This document shows positions 1 to 8,642 of a DNA stretch of 64,000 nucleotides, piece after piece; position 1 is the stretch's first letter, and each line of letters begins with the position of its first letter. The notes beneath the pieces were generated by a model. It did not search any database. It saw only the letters and a list, made by a program, of their open reading frames with translations, and had not been told where the DNA came from. The position numbers were made by a program, and so were the translations under genes. The DNA comes from Modicisalibacter sp049808615 (GTDB lineage: Bacteria > Pseudomonadota > Gammaproteobacteria > Pseudomonadales > Halomonadaceae): NCBI RefSeq assembly GCF_049808615.1, contig NZ_JBNCAN010000014.1, positions 44,798 through 108,797 on the forward strand. The letters are read 5' to 3'.

Positions 1-1108
1 CATAGCCCTGGCGGCTGACGAGGTAGTAGTCGACGATCATCACCGAGAAGGCGGGAATGAACAGCGCCCCGATCAACAGCAGAAAGTTCTGGAATTGATC
101 GAGAATGCCCGGAATCAATGCGCCGAAGACGGTCACGACGCCGATGACCAGCGCCGGCTTCCAGAAGCGCATGCCCGGTTTGACGTTCATGCAGGAAAGC
201 GTCGCACTGTAGACCGCCATCACATTGGTAGTCATGACGGATAGAAAGATGACCAGTGCGGCGGGTAAGCCAAAACCGAATCCGCTCAGCAGCCTGGTGG
301 GATCGTAGGTCTGCTCCATGCCGTTGAGGACCGAAATGCCGGAAACCGCTGCACCGAGACCCATGGCGATTACCGCCGCCAAAAGATAACCGGTATAGGT
401 TCCCCAGATTGCGACGGCGCTATTCTTGCAATTGCGATTGTAGTCCGCGGAAGAGGATATCCATGAGAAGGCGGTGGCGATCACGATGTCGAAGGCGATA
501 CCCAGAGTGATGCCATTACGCGATTCTGGGGCCATGGTGAGCAGATTGCCGATATCGTAATGACGGTTGAGCTGATAAAGCACCGCTGCGGCGAGTATCA
601 CCATGAGACTGGCGGCCCAGCGCTCCACGCGCTCGATGCCCAAATGGCCTCGCAGCACGATCAGCACGACCACTGCCTCGCAGATCACCGTCATCAGCGC
701 TAGATTGCTGTAGCCGGTCGTGCTGGAGATTGCATAATCAAGGCTCATGCCCGCCAATAGCGCTTGAATCCAGCTCCAGGCGATCAGTACGCTCATGTTG
801 ACGAATGAGATCAGTCGGCTGCCTAGCGGCCCATAAGCGCGGCGGGTGAGTACCATCGAAGGTAGCCCTGTATGCTGGCCCATCAGTCCCACGAGTAACA
901 AGGGCACGGCCCCGATGAGTGACCCGATCAACACGGTCGTCATCGCGGTGGTAAAGCGCAGGTCGGGAACCAGCAGCATCCCCGTGAGGATTGTCGTTAC
1001 CACGACATTGGCGCCTAGCCACAACGCCATGGTGCCGAAAAAACTCAGACTACGTGTCTGATGCTCATCCAGTGTGTCCTGGCCTAACAGTTTGTCGAAC
1101 GAGAACAT
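1..1108 (-). CDS. NCS1-family cytosine/purine/allantoin-type permease (C-terminus beyond window edge)
   Basis: Translation of the complement from the ATG at 1108 stays open to the window edge (about 369 residues). It starts MFSFDKLLGQDTLDEHQTRS and shows repeated hydrophobic helices typical of NCS1 nucleobase:cation symporters, with a DYYLV stretch near the visible end, a common motif of this family's late helices. A purine-rich ribosome site (GGTGGAG) lies about 10 bases upstream. It is the last visible gene of a minus-strand cluster beginning with the guanidinobutyrase-like gene at 2676-3632; the 133-base gap to the YjiH-type gene has no obvious terminator. NCS1 members import purines, pyrimidines, hydantoins or allantoin. 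Import of a guanidino compound is inferred only from the neighbours; the substrate cannot be read from the sequence. Confidence 0.85.
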   Translation of the reverse strand, partial: MFSFDKLLGQDTLDEHQTRSLSFFGTMALWLGANVVVTTILTGMLLVPDLRFTTAMTTVLIGSLIGAVPLLLVGLMGQHTGLPSMVLTRRAYGPLGSRLISFVNMSVLIAWSWIQALLAGMSLDYAISSTTGYSNLALMTVICEAVVVLIVLRGHLGIERVERWAASLMVILAAAVLYQLNRHYDIGNLLTMAPESRNGITLGIAFDIVIATAFSWISSSADYNRNCKNSAVAIWGTYTGYLLAAVIAMGLGAAVSGISVLNGMEQTYDPTRLLSGFGFGLPAALVIFLSVMTTNVMAVYSATLSCMNVKPGMRFWKPALVIGVVTVFGALIPGILDQFQNFLLLIGALFIPAFSVMIVDYYLVSRQGY

Positions 1109-1241
1109 GGTGTTTGGCTCCACCTTACTATTGTTGTTGGGCTTTTACCGTCTGCGTGACTGTTGTCTTGGGGCTTTTTTTAGTCCGCAATGGCGCTTCG
1201 CAATCTACAGCGTTGGGCAAATGATGCGCGGGTACTTTTTC

Positions 1242-2630
1242 TCAAAACACGAAGACATGGGCGATCACCGCAATGATGGGCAGTGTGATGGCGGTGCGTA
1301 GCAGGAAAACCACGACCAGCTCCCAAAGCTTGATCGGGATCTTCGACTTGAGCAGCAGGGCGCCGATCTCCGACATGTAGATCAGCTGGGTCAGGGACAG
1401 GCAGGCGATCACGAAGCGGGTCAGTTCGCTCTCGATGTTGGAGGCCAGCACCGCCGGCAGAAACATGTCGGCGAAGCCTACCAATGTCGCGGGCGCCGCG
1501 GCCTGGGCCTCGGGAATTTGCAGCCATTCGAGTACCGGCACCATCGGGTACGACAGCCAGGTAAACAGCGGCGTGAATTCCGCCAGCACCAAGGCCACGG
1601 TGCCGATGGCCACCACCAGCGGCAGCAGTCCGAAGAAGATATCGGCAACGTTGAACAGGGCAACCCGCACCAGTTGACCGGGCCCCGGCGCGGTTTCGGC
1701 CCGAGCCACTGCTTGACCCAGGCTGAAACGCAGGATACCAATGCCGCCGGTGCTCTCCTCGGCGATCCGACAGCCAGCCGGTTCGTAATAGCTGTTCGAC
1801 TTGCGCGATAGTGGCGGCAATCGCGGCACGATCACGGCGGCAATCAGCCCCGCGACCAGCACCGTGAGATAAAACTCGATGAAGAGATGGTTGATCTTGA
1901 TGAAGGAGGCGACCAGCAAAGCGAAGGCAATGGAGACGATGGAGAAATTGGTGGCGATCGCCGCGGCTTCGCGCTGATTGTAATATCCCTGTTCGTATTG
2001 CTGGGTGGTAATCAGCACGCCCACGGTCCCTGAGCCCATCCAGGAGGCGGTCGCATCGATGGCACTGCGCCCGGGCAGGCCGAAGATGATTCGGAATGGC
2101 TTGCGCACCAGGCTGCCGATAAACTCCATGAAGCCGAAATCCACCAGAAACGGCAGTAGCAGCGCGGCGAAGAAGAAGAACGTCAGTAGCACCGGCGCCA
2201 GATCGTTGAGCATGACTCCGCCGGTGGTCGAGGCGGTGATGAAGGTCGGGCCGATCTGGAACAGCGTCATGAGCGCGAAGAGGGCGCCCAGCACCCGCAG
2301 GGCGAGCCACAGCCACTCGACGTCGAACAACTCCTTGAGCGGCCCTCGATCGAGCCATGTTGGCTGGGTCAGCTTGACGAGCACCGTCAGCCCTGCAGAC
2401 AAACACAGGATCACCGTCGCCAACGGTGGCAACGCACTACCCAGTAGCGCCTTCAAGCCATCGGCCAGAAAGCCCATGCCGATATTGATGCTTTCGCCAG
2501 AGGTGAACGGCACCAGAAACATGCCGATACCAATCAACGAAGGAATCAGGAACTTGAGCAGCCCGCGACGGCTGAATTTGCCGCCGTTGGTGTGGTAGGG
2601 GCCGGTGGTCGTTTCCAGTGATGAGGGCAT
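1242..2630 (-). CDS. YjiH-family membrane protein with nucleoside-recognition (Gate) domain
   Basis: A 462-residue polytopic inner-membrane protein with about ten hydrophobic segments. The N-terminus (residues about 1-25) is polar, and the Gate-like helices follow from about residue 28 (LIPSLIGIGMFLVPFTSGES). The family resembles Escherichia coli YjiH; its substrate is unknown to me. YjiH-type genes often sit beside arginase/agmatinase-family or amino-acid catabolic genes, as here, where it follows the guanidinobutyrase-like gene by 45 bases and is probably co-transcribed from the sigma-54 promoter at 3694-3709. The ribosome site upstream of the ATG is weak (GGGA about 10 bases away), which may indicate lower expression than the enzyme. 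A transport or exchange role for guanidino compounds or their products is inference. Confidence 0.85.
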   Translation of the reverse strand: MPSSLETTTGPYHTNGGKFSRRGLLKFLIPSLIGIGMFLVPFTSGESINIGMGFLADGLKALLGSALPPLATVILCLSAGLTVLVKLTQPTWLDRGPLKELFDVEWLWLALRVLGALFALMTLFQIGPTFITASTTGGVMLNDLAPVLLTFFFFAALLLPFLVDFGFMEFIGSLVRKPFRIIFGLPGRSAIDATASWMGSGTVGVLITTQQYEQGYYNQREAAAIATNFSIVSIAFALLVASFIKINHLFIEFYLTVLVAGLIAAVIVPRLPPLSRKSNSYYEPAGCRIAEESTGGIGILRFSLGQAVARAETAPGPGQLVRVALFNVADIFFGLLPLVVAIGTVALVLAEFTPLFTWLSYPMVPVLEWLQIPEAQAAAPATLVGFADMFLPAVLASNIESELTRFVIACLSLTQLIYMSEIGALLLKSKIPIKLWELVVVFLLRTAITLPIIAVIAHVFVF

Positions 2631-2675
2631 GTCAAAATATCCCGTTGTTTTTTGTGAGGTTGTCGCTAGAAACGT

Positions 2676-3632
2676 TTAGCGCCGTTGAACACCGGGCAGC
2701 ACACACAGCATTTCATAGAGCAGGGTCGCCCCCATCAGCGCAGTGTTGCCGCTCTGGTCATAGGGCGGGGAGACCTCCACCAGATCGCCGCCGACCACGT
2801 TCAGTCCCCAGGCGCCGCGCACGATCTCGAGCCCCTGTTGAGCGGTGAGGCCGCCCATTTCGACGGTGCCGGTACCGGGTGCCACGGAAGGGTCAAGGCT
2901 ATCGATATCAAATGAGATATATACCGGGCCGTCGCCCATCTGTTCACGCACCTCTGCCATCAAGGGCGCCAGCGACTTGTACCAGCATTCCTCGGCCTGA
3001 ACCACGCGAAAGCCCTGATCGCGGCACCAGTCGAAATCGTCCGCGGCATAGCCGGTGCCGCGCAGGCCGATCTGCACCACGCGCTGGCTGTCCAGCAGGC
3101 CTTCTTCCTGAGCGCGGCGGAACGGGCAGCCGTGGGCGATTTTCTCACCGAACATGTGCTCGTTGACATCGGCATGGGCATCCACATGGATCAGCCCGAC
3201 CGGGCCATGCTTCTTGGCGATGGCGCGCAGCAGCGGCCAGGTCAGGGTGTGATCGCCGCCCAAGGTCAACGGCGTGCAGTCATGAGCGAGCACCTCGTTG
3301 TAGAAGTCGGTGATGATGTCGAGATTCTTGGGCAGGTTGAAGGTGTTGATCGGCACGTCGCCGATGTCCGCCACCTGCAGGCTGTCGAAGGGGGCGGCCT
3401 TGGTCGCCATGTTATAGGGGCGCAGCATGCGGGACTCGTCGCGGATCTGGCGCGGCCCCAGCCGGGTACCAGGACGATTCGAGGTGCCGATGTCCATGGG
3501 AATGCCGATGAATGCCGCATCCAGACCGGCGGCGCTTTCCTGAGTCGGTAGGCGCATCATGGTGGCCGGACCGCCGAAGCGGGGCATATCGTTGCCGCCG
3601 AGCGGCTGATTGAAGGTCGGCTTGTCGTTCAT
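2676..3632 (-). CDS. gbuA: Guanidinobutyrase-like ureohydrolase (agmatinase/arginase superfamily)
   Basis: A 318-residue ureohydrolase, close to the length of Pseudomonas guanidinobutyrase (GbuA), which it resembles from my memory of that sequence through the N-terminal FNQPLGGNDMPRFGG stretch and the C-terminal LLYEMLCVLPGV. The family hydrolyses guanidino groups to urea plus an amine, here probably 4-guanidinobutyrate to GABA; 3-guanidinopropionate or agmatine remain alternatives. All six expected Mn/Ni ligands are visible: H128 (GGDH), D151, H153 and D155 (DAHAD), D242 and D244 (FDID). The in-frame ATG at 3710 would add 26 residues, but it lies on the -24 element of the promoter at 3694-3709. 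The ATG at 3632, preceded by AAGGA at 8 bases, is therefore the start. First gene of the cluster, divergent from the activator gene at 3835. Confidence 0.9.
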   Translation of the reverse strand: MNDKPTFNQPLGGNDMPRFGGPATMMRLPTQESAAGLDAAFIGIPMDIGTSNRPGTRLGPRQIRDESRMLRPYNMATKAAPFDSLQVADIGDVPINTFNLPKNLDIITDFYNEVLAHDCTPLTLGGDHTLTWPLLRAIAKKHGPVGLIHVDAHADVNEHMFGEKIAHGCPFRRAQEEGLLDSQRVVQIGLRGTGYAADDFDWCRDQGFRVVQAEECWYKSLAPLMAEVREQMGDGPVYISFDIDSLDPSVAPGTGTVEMGGLTAQQGLEIVRGAWGLNVVGGDLVEVSPPYDQSGNTALMGATLLYEMLCVLPGVQRR

Positions 3633-3693
3633 GTCGATCGTTTCCTTGCAAGTGATTCGCTCTGGCCATATCGATGGGCATTTCTTACTTGCT

Positions 3694-3709
3694 TGCAGGG
3701 AATGTGCCA
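3694..3709 (-). promoter_or_regulatory. Sigma-54 (-24/-12) promoter for the gbuA cluster
   Basis: On the minus strand the sequence TGGCACATTCCCTGCA matches the sigma-54 consensus TGGCAC-N5-TTGCA except for one C in place of the first T of TTGC; the GG and GC dinucleotides have the standard spacing. Transcription should begin near 3683, leaving about 50 bases of leader before the ATG at 3632. The divergent gene encodes an AAA+ sigma-54 activator, which makes the assignment consistent. Confidence 0.8.
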
Positions 3710-3729
3710 ACGTTCAAGTGTCTGTTTTC

Positions 3730-3745
3730 TGGCACTATGAGTGCT
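3730..3745 (+). promoter_or_regulatory. Possible second -24/-12-like element facing the activator gene
   Basis: TGGCAC-TATGA-GTGCT on the plus strand matches the sigma-54 consensus except for G in place of the first T of TTGC. The site is also a near-palindrome (TGGCACT/AGTGCTA), so it may instead be a binding site. If functional it would drive the activator gene itself about 80 bases downstream. Confidence 0.35.
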
Positions 3746-3778
3746 ATTTGATTCAATAATGGATCATTTGAGGTCGTG

Positions 3779-3820
3779 ATCGATTCATTTATGTATTATT
3801 CGATTCATAAATGAATCGAT
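3779..3820. promoter_or_regulatory. Perfect 15-bp inverted repeat, candidate activator binding site
   Basis: ATCGATTCATTTATG at 3779-3793 is repeated in exact inverse orientation at 3806-3820, with a 12-base spacer that contains a further CGATTCAT half-site. The repeat ends 14 bases before the activator start codon and lies 70-110 bases upstream of the -24 element of the gbuA promoter, a usual distance for an enhancer of a sigma-54 activator. It could therefore serve both activation of gbuA and autoregulation. The binding protein is inferred. Confidence 0.6.
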
Positions 3821-3834
3821 GCAGGAAGCAGCTC

Positions 3835-5262
3835 ATGACCGATATCGGCAGTGCAGTGCTCAAGACCATCATCAATACAGCTCATGACCACTTCTTCATC
3901 GTCGAGGCCAGTGGCCGAATTCTCGATGTCAGTCCGGGAAGTGCGGCGGTCTATGGCCTGAGCCGTGAGGAGCTTTGCACCAGCACCGTGCAGGAGCTGG
4001 TCGAGCGCGGTGTGCTTTCACCCTCGGTGACCATGGAGGTGATCCGTACCCAGCAGCCGGCGCAGGTGTTGCAGCATACCGGCACCGGGCGGCGAGTGAT
4101 CGCTGAGGCGCATCCGGTCTTCGTCGACGGCAAGCTCGCGCGTATCGTCTCCCGCTCCATGGATCTCACCGATCTGCAGCTGCTTCAGGACGAGTACAAG
4201 CTGCTCCAGCAGCGCTTCAGTGAGCACCTCATGCGCGGCGGTTCGGCTTCGTTGGAAGATGACCTGGGGCTTGATGAGTTGGAGGTGCGCAGTGGCGTGA
4301 TGCGCGAGGTGGCGCTGCTGATCAAGCGGGTCGCACCCAGTGACGCCACCGTGTTAATGCTGGGTGAGTCCGGGGTCGGCAAGACCGCCTTCGCGCGTCA
4401 GTTGCATCGTTGGAGCGCACGTCATTCCGGCCCCTTCATCGATGTCAATTGTGCCGCCATACCCGAATCCTTGTTCGAGTCGGAAATGTTCGGTTATCAG
4501 CCCGGCGCCTTCAGCGGTGCGGCCCGTCAGGGCAAGGCGGGGATGCTGGAAATGGCCGAGGGCGGCACGCTGTTTCTCGATGAGATCGGTGAGCTTCCGC
4601 TGGCCATGCAGAGTAAGCTGCTCAAGGTGATTCAGGATGGCCAGATCACTCGGCTCGGCGATACGCGGGCGCGGCGCGTGGATTTCCGTCTGGTGGTGGC
4701 CTCGAATCAGGATATTGCCGCCCGGGTCGAAAGCGGCGCCTTTCGCCTCGATCTGTATTACCGGCTCAATGTCATCCCGCTGACGTTACCGCCTCTGCGC
4801 GAACGCCGTGAGGACATACCCGGATTGGCGGAATTGCAATTGGAGCGTCTCAATCATCGTTATGGTCGTACCAAGGTGCTGCACCCCAGCGTGTGGCCTG
4901 AACTCATGGGGCGCGACTGGCCCGGCAATGTGCGGGAGCTGGAGAACTGGATGGAGCGCGCCTGGCTCGCAGCGCCGGAGGAGGTGATCGGTGCCATTGG
5001 CGACCATGTTTTATCATCGAGCCTGGAGCGGCGCGCCCCAGCGGTAGAAACGCAAGCTGCTTCGAGCCTGCCATCGGAGGGGCAAACGCTCAAACAGGCA
5101 CTCGATGCCTATGAGGGAGAGATTCTGGGATCGCTCTGCCATCAGGTAGCCAGCACCTACGCCTTGGCCGAGCGACTTGGCATCAGCCAACCCAGCGTGG
5201 TGCGTAAACTGAGAAAGCATGGCCTGCGCATCGGTTCGGGAAAAGCGAATTTCTCGCCGTAA
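3835..5262 (+). CDS. PAS-AAA+ sigma-54-dependent activator with TyrR-like HTH
   Basis: A 475-residue enhancer-binding protein: an N-terminal PAS-type sensor (about residues 5-115), a linker, an AAA+ central domain (about 150-375) with Walker A GESGVGKT (about 177-184) and Walker B LFLDE (about 246-250), and a C-terminal Fis/TyrR-like helix-turn-helix (LAERLGISQPSVVRKLRKHG). The sigma-54-contacting loop reads GAFSGA rather than GAFTGA; serine keeps the hydroxyl, so activity is plausible but not certain. The start is the ATG at 3835, with AGGAAG 6 bases upstream; an in-frame ATG at 3811 lies inside the inverted repeat. It is divergent from gbuA and most likely activates it in response to a guanidino compound or arginine metabolite. 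The ligand is unknown. Confidence 0.88.
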   Translation: MTDIGSAVLKTIINTAHDHFFIVEASGRILDVSPGSAAVYGLSREELCTSTVQELVERGVLSPSVTMEVIRTQQPAQVLQHTGTGRRVIAEAHPVFVDGKLARIVSRSMDLTDLQLLQDEYKLLQQRFSEHLMRGGSASLEDDLGLDELEVRSGVMREVALLIKRVAPSDATVLMLGESGVGKTAFARQLHRWSARHSGPFIDVNCAAIPESLFESEMFGYQPGAFSGAARQGKAGMLEMAEGGTLFLDEIGELPLAMQSKLLKVIQDGQITRLGDTRARRVDFRLVVASNQDIAARVESGAFRLDLYYRLNVIPLTLPPLRERREDIPGLAELQLERLNHRYGRTKVLHPSVWPELMGRDWPGNVRELENWMERAWLAAPEEVIGAIGDHVLSSSLERRAPAVETQAASSLPSEGQTLKQALDAYEGEILGSLCHQVASTYALAERLGISQPSVVRKLRKHGLRIGSGKANFSP

Positions 5263-5266
5263 ACGA

Positions 5267-5292
5267 CGACACCCCGCCGGAGCGGGGTGTCG
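5267..5292. terminator. Bidirectional stem-loop between convergent genes
   Basis: GACACCCCGC and GCGGGGTGTC form a perfect stem around a CGGA tetraloop, extended by one C-G pair. It lies between the convergent ends of the activator gene (5262) and secF (5328). Neither side has a long T run, so a strong intrinsic terminator is likely but not certain. Confidence 0.7.
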
Positions 5293-5327
5293 AGCCTTGC
5301 ATGAGGTTATTCGATACGGATGCCCGA

Positions 5328-6236
5328 TCAAGGCAACTCCTCTTCTTCGGCATTCTCCTTCTTTGCCGGGATCAGATCCTCCCGCTCCAGCTTGATCACG
5401 ATCAGCAGCGCCGAGGCGACGTACACCGAGGAGAAGGTACCGATACCCACCCCGACGATCAGCGCCAGGGCGAAGTTATGGATCATATCGCCCCCCAGTA
5501 CCAGCAGCGCCAACAGCACCAGCAGGGTGGTGCCGGAGGTCGCCAGGGTACGGGCCAGGGTCTGGTTGATCGACTCGTTGAAGATCATCGCCATATCGTC
5601 GATGCGCGATTTGCGGATGTTCTCGCGAATTCGGTCGTAGACGATGATGGTGTCGTTGAGCGAATAACCGATGACGGCGAGTATTGCCGCCAGTACCGTC
5701 AGGTCGAACTCGAGCTGAAACAGCGAAAACACGCCGAGCACGATGATGACATCGTGAATGAGCGCCAACAGCGCACCCAGCGCGAACTTGTACTGAAAGC
5801 GAAAAGCCACATAGAGCATCACCACGCCCAGAGCCACCAGCATGCCCAGGCCGCTCTGATCGCGAAGCTGGCCACCGACCTGAGCACCGACAAATTCTGC
5901 GCGCACCAGGTTCACGCTTTCACCGCTCTGGCGCAGAATGTCCGTGACCCGATTGCCGACATCCGGATCGAAGGCCTGCTGCAGACGCACCAGAATCTCG
6001 TTGGCGGTACCGAAGGTCTGTACCGACACATCCCGGAACCCGGCGCTTTCGAGCAGTTGGCGAATCGCATCCAGGGCCGGCGCGCTGGCGTAACGCACCT
6101 CGACCAGGGTGCCTCCGGTGAAGTCCAGTCCCAGATTGAGTTGCTGGAATAGAAGAGTCAGCACCGATAGCAGCAGCAACACGCCGGAAGCGATGAAGGC
6201 GTAGCGGCGCTTGCCCATGAAATCGAACTGTCGCAT
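5328..6236 (-). CDS. secF: Protein translocase subunit SecF
   Basis: A 302-residue six-helix membrane protein of the RND-like SecD/SecF pair, which uses the proton motive force to support late steps of Sec-dependent export. The N-terminal cytoplasmic FMGKRRYAF, first helix, periplasmic P1 domain (about residues 35-130) and the conserved VIGYSLNDTIIVYDRIREN segment are all visible. It follows secD by 12 bases and shares its transcript. AAGGGG precedes the ATG by about 9 bases. The acidic C-terminus (ENAEEEELP) fits a salt-adapted proteome. Assignment is firm. Confidence 0.97.
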   Translation of the reverse strand: MRQFDFMGKRRYAFIASGVLLLLSVLTLLFQQLNLGLDFTGGTLVEVRYASAPALDAIRQLLESAGFRDVSVQTFGTANEILVRLQQAFDPDVGNRVTDILRQSGESVNLVRAEFVGAQVGGQLRDQSGLGMLVALGVVMLYVAFRFQYKFALGALLALIHDVIIVLGVFSLFQLEFDLTVLAAILAVIGYSLNDTIIVYDRIRENIRKSRIDDMAMIFNESINQTLARTLATSGTTLLVLLALLVLGGDMIHNFALALIVGVGIGTFSSVYVASALLIVIKLEREDLIPAKKENAEEEELP

Positions 6237-6248
6237 CGCGTAAGCCCC

Positions 6249-8099
6249 TTAAATCCAGAGTTTCTTGACGGGTTTGCCGCCAAGCGTCAGATTGACCATC
6301 GCCCGGGAGACCAGGATGCCGGTGAACATCGAGGTCAGAATGCCCAGAGAGAGGGTGACGGCGAAGCCCTTCACCGGCCCGGTGCCGATCGAGAACAGGA
6401 TCACCGCGACCAGCAGGGTCGTCAGGTTGCCATCGATGATCGAAGTGAAGGCGCGCTCATAGCCGGCATGGATCGCCTGTTGTATCGGCATCTTGGCGCG
6501 CAGCTCTTCGCGTATGCGCTCGAAGATCAACACGTTGGCATCCACCGCCATCCCCAGAGTCAGCACGATACCGGCGATGCCCGGCAGGGTCAGAGTGGCA
6601 CCCAGCATCGACAGGGCGGCGATCAACAGCACCAGGTTGGTCGCCAGGGCCAGGTTGGCGACTACGCCAAAAGCCTTGTAGCGGATCAGCATGAACAGCA
6701 CGACCAGCAGCAGACCGAGTTCGACGGAGAGAACGCCTTGCTCGATATTGGCCTTGCCCAGGCTCGGGCCGATGGTGCGCTCGGCGACGAAGTAGATCGG
6801 TGCGGCCAGGGAACCGGAGCGCAGCAGCAACGCCAGTTCCTCGGCTTCGGTGGGGGAGTCCAGTCCGGTGATACGAAAGCTGTTGCCCAGCGCGCTCTGG
6901 ATGGTGGCCAGACTGATGATGCCCCGCTCGGTATAGGGCACGCGCTCCTCGACCTGTTCGCCATCCTTCATCACCATGCGCGTGCGTGTCTGGTTGTCGA
7001 TATAGACGACCGCCATGGCGCGCCCGATGTTCGAGCGAGTGGCACGGTTCATCAGCGTGCCGCCGGTGCCGTCCAGGTTGATGTTGACCTGGGGACGTCC
7101 GTTTTCATCGAAGCTACGGCTGGCGCTGGAAACGCTGTCACCGGTGATGATGACGTCGCGCATCAGCTCGGCGGTGCGCTGCTCATTGTTGCGAAAGGCG
7201 ATGGTCTCGGTCTCGTTCTCCGGCGTGTCCGGACGAGCCTCGAGACGAAATTCCAGATTGGCGGTCGCGCCGACGATACGCTTGGCGGCAGCGGTGTCCT
7301 GTACCCCGGGTAACTCGACGACGATGCGACTCGGACCCTGACGCTGCACCAGTGGCTCCGCCACCCCCAGTTCATTGACGCGGTTGCGCAGCGTGGTGAG
7401 GTTCTGGTTGATGGCGTAGTCCTGAATCTCGGTGACCTGCTGTTCCGTCAGTGTCATGGCCAGCATCGCGCCACGACCCGCCTCGCGGTCCTCGTACTGG
7501 AAATCGGGGAATTCCCGGCTGATGATACGGCGGGCCTGGCTACGAGCGTCCTCGTCGATAAAGGTCAGTGTCAGCGTGCGATCCTCGATCTGGGTATCCC
7601 GGTAGCGAATGCGCTCATCCCGCAGGCTCTCGCGGATGGCGCTGGCGTTGACTTCCAGGCGCTGGGTGAGGGCGGCTTCCATATCGACTTCCAGAGCGAA
7701 GTGCACGCCGCCGCGCAGATCGAGCCCCAGATTCATGGGCGATGCCCCCAGGCTCTCGAGCCAGGCCGGCGTCGATTCCGCCAGGTTGAGCGCCACGGTG
7801 AAATCGTCGCCGAGGGTTTCGTTGACGATGTTGCGCGCCTTGAGCTGGTCGTCCGCGTCTGCCAGGCGGATCAATGCGCCGTTGGCTTCATCGTCGATAC
7901 GTTTGACGGCGATGTCGGCCTCATCGAGGGCGCTTCGCAGACGCTCGAGCTGACGCTCGTCGAGGGTGACATTGGCTCGAGAGCTGCTGATCTGAACTGC
8001 CGGGTCCTCGGGATAGAGGTTAGGCAGGGCATAGATCAGACCCACGATGAGCACGACAAGTATCAGCAGATACTTCCACATTGGATAGCGGTTGAGCAT
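6249..8099 (-). CDS. secD: Protein translocase subunit SecD
   Basis: A 616-residue membrane protein, normal SecD length. It has an N-terminal helix (residues 8-27), a large periplasmic P1 region containing the LGLDLRGGVHF motif (about residues 120-130), and five C-terminal helices including GIVLTLGMAVDANVLIFERI. Together with SecF and YajC it forms the accessory complex of SecYEG. It lies between yajC (70 bases upstream) and secF. AAGGA stands about 11 bases before the ATG. Confidence 0.97.
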   Translation of the reverse strand: MLNRYPMWKYLLILVVLIVGLIYALPNLYPEDPAVQISSSRANVTLDERQLERLRSALDEADIAVKRIDDEANGALIRLADADDQLKARNIVNETLGDDFTVALNLAESTPAWLESLGASPMNLGLDLRGGVHFALEVDMEAALTQRLEVNASAIRESLRDERIRYRDTQIEDRTLTLTFIDEDARSQARRIISREFPDFQYEDREAGRGAMLAMTLTEQQVTEIQDYAINQNLTTLRNRVNELGVAEPLVQRQGPSRIVVELPGVQDTAAAKRIVGATANLEFRLEARPDTPENETETIAFRNNEQRTAELMRDVIITGDSVSSASRSFDENGRPQVNINLDGTGGTLMNRATRSNIGRAMAVVYIDNQTRTRMVMKDGEQVEERVPYTERGIISLATIQSALGNSFRITGLDSPTEAEELALLLRSGSLAAPIYFVAERTIGPSLGKANIEQGVLSVELGLLLVVLFMLIRYKAFGVVANLALATNLVLLIAALSMLGATLTLPGIAGIVLTLGMAVDANVLIFERIREELRAKMPIQQAIHAGYERAFTSIIDGNLTTLLVAVILFSIGTGPVKGFAVTLSLGILTSMFTGILVSRAMVNLTLGGKPVKKLWI

Positions 8100-8168
8100 G
8101 GAAGCCCGGTCCTTGTTGCTACACGATGAAGACGCTGCCGATGGAATGTCGGCAGCGAGAGGGCGGAA

Positions 8169-8498
8169 TCAGATGGACTTCAGGGTGCCCTTGGGCAACA
8201 CGGCGGCGACGGCGTTCTTCTGCACGCTAACCTCGGTGCCTTCGGCAATTTCCATGGCGATGAAGTCATCGGTGACCTTGGTGATGCGACCGATCAAGCC
8301 ACCGCCGATCACGATCTCGTCACCCTTGGAAAGGTTGCTGATCAGCTGCTTGTGCTGCTTGGCGCGCTTGGATTGCGGGCGCCACAGCAGGAAATAGAAG
8401 ATCAGCACGAAGCCGACCAGCATCACGATCTGGGCGATACCGCCGCCTGCTGCCGCGCCGCCTTCGGCGTGGGCCTGGGAGATGAAGAAATCCAGCAT
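8169..8498 (-). CDS. yajC: Preprotein translocase subunit YajC
   Basis: A 109-residue small membrane protein. Residues about 20-40 form one helix (IVMLVGFVLIFYFLLWRPQ), followed by the typical YajC cytoplasmic region with QSKRAKQHKQLISNLSKGDE and the beta-rich VVIGGG-like end. It associates with SecDF. A strong site (AGGAG) lies about 10 bases ahead of the ATG. Order queA-tgt-yajC-secD-secF is the usual gammaproteobacterial arrangement. Confidence 0.96.
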   Translation of the reverse strand: MLDFFISQAHAEGGAAAGGGIAQIVMLVGFVLIFYFLLWRPQSKRAKQHKQLISNLSKGDEIVIGGGLIGRITKVTDDFIAMEIAEGTEVSVQKNAVAAVLPKGTLKSI

Positions 8499-8642
8499 GT
8501 GTCAGTGTCTCCTGGACAATTTATATGAAGTTGCGAATAGAGAGCCGAATACTCCGAATTCAGCCAAAAACGATCTTCCCTGAGGGTTCTACAAGGATGC
8601 TGCTCGGTCGTGTGCGATTCTTGCTCAGTTCTCGCCAAGAGC

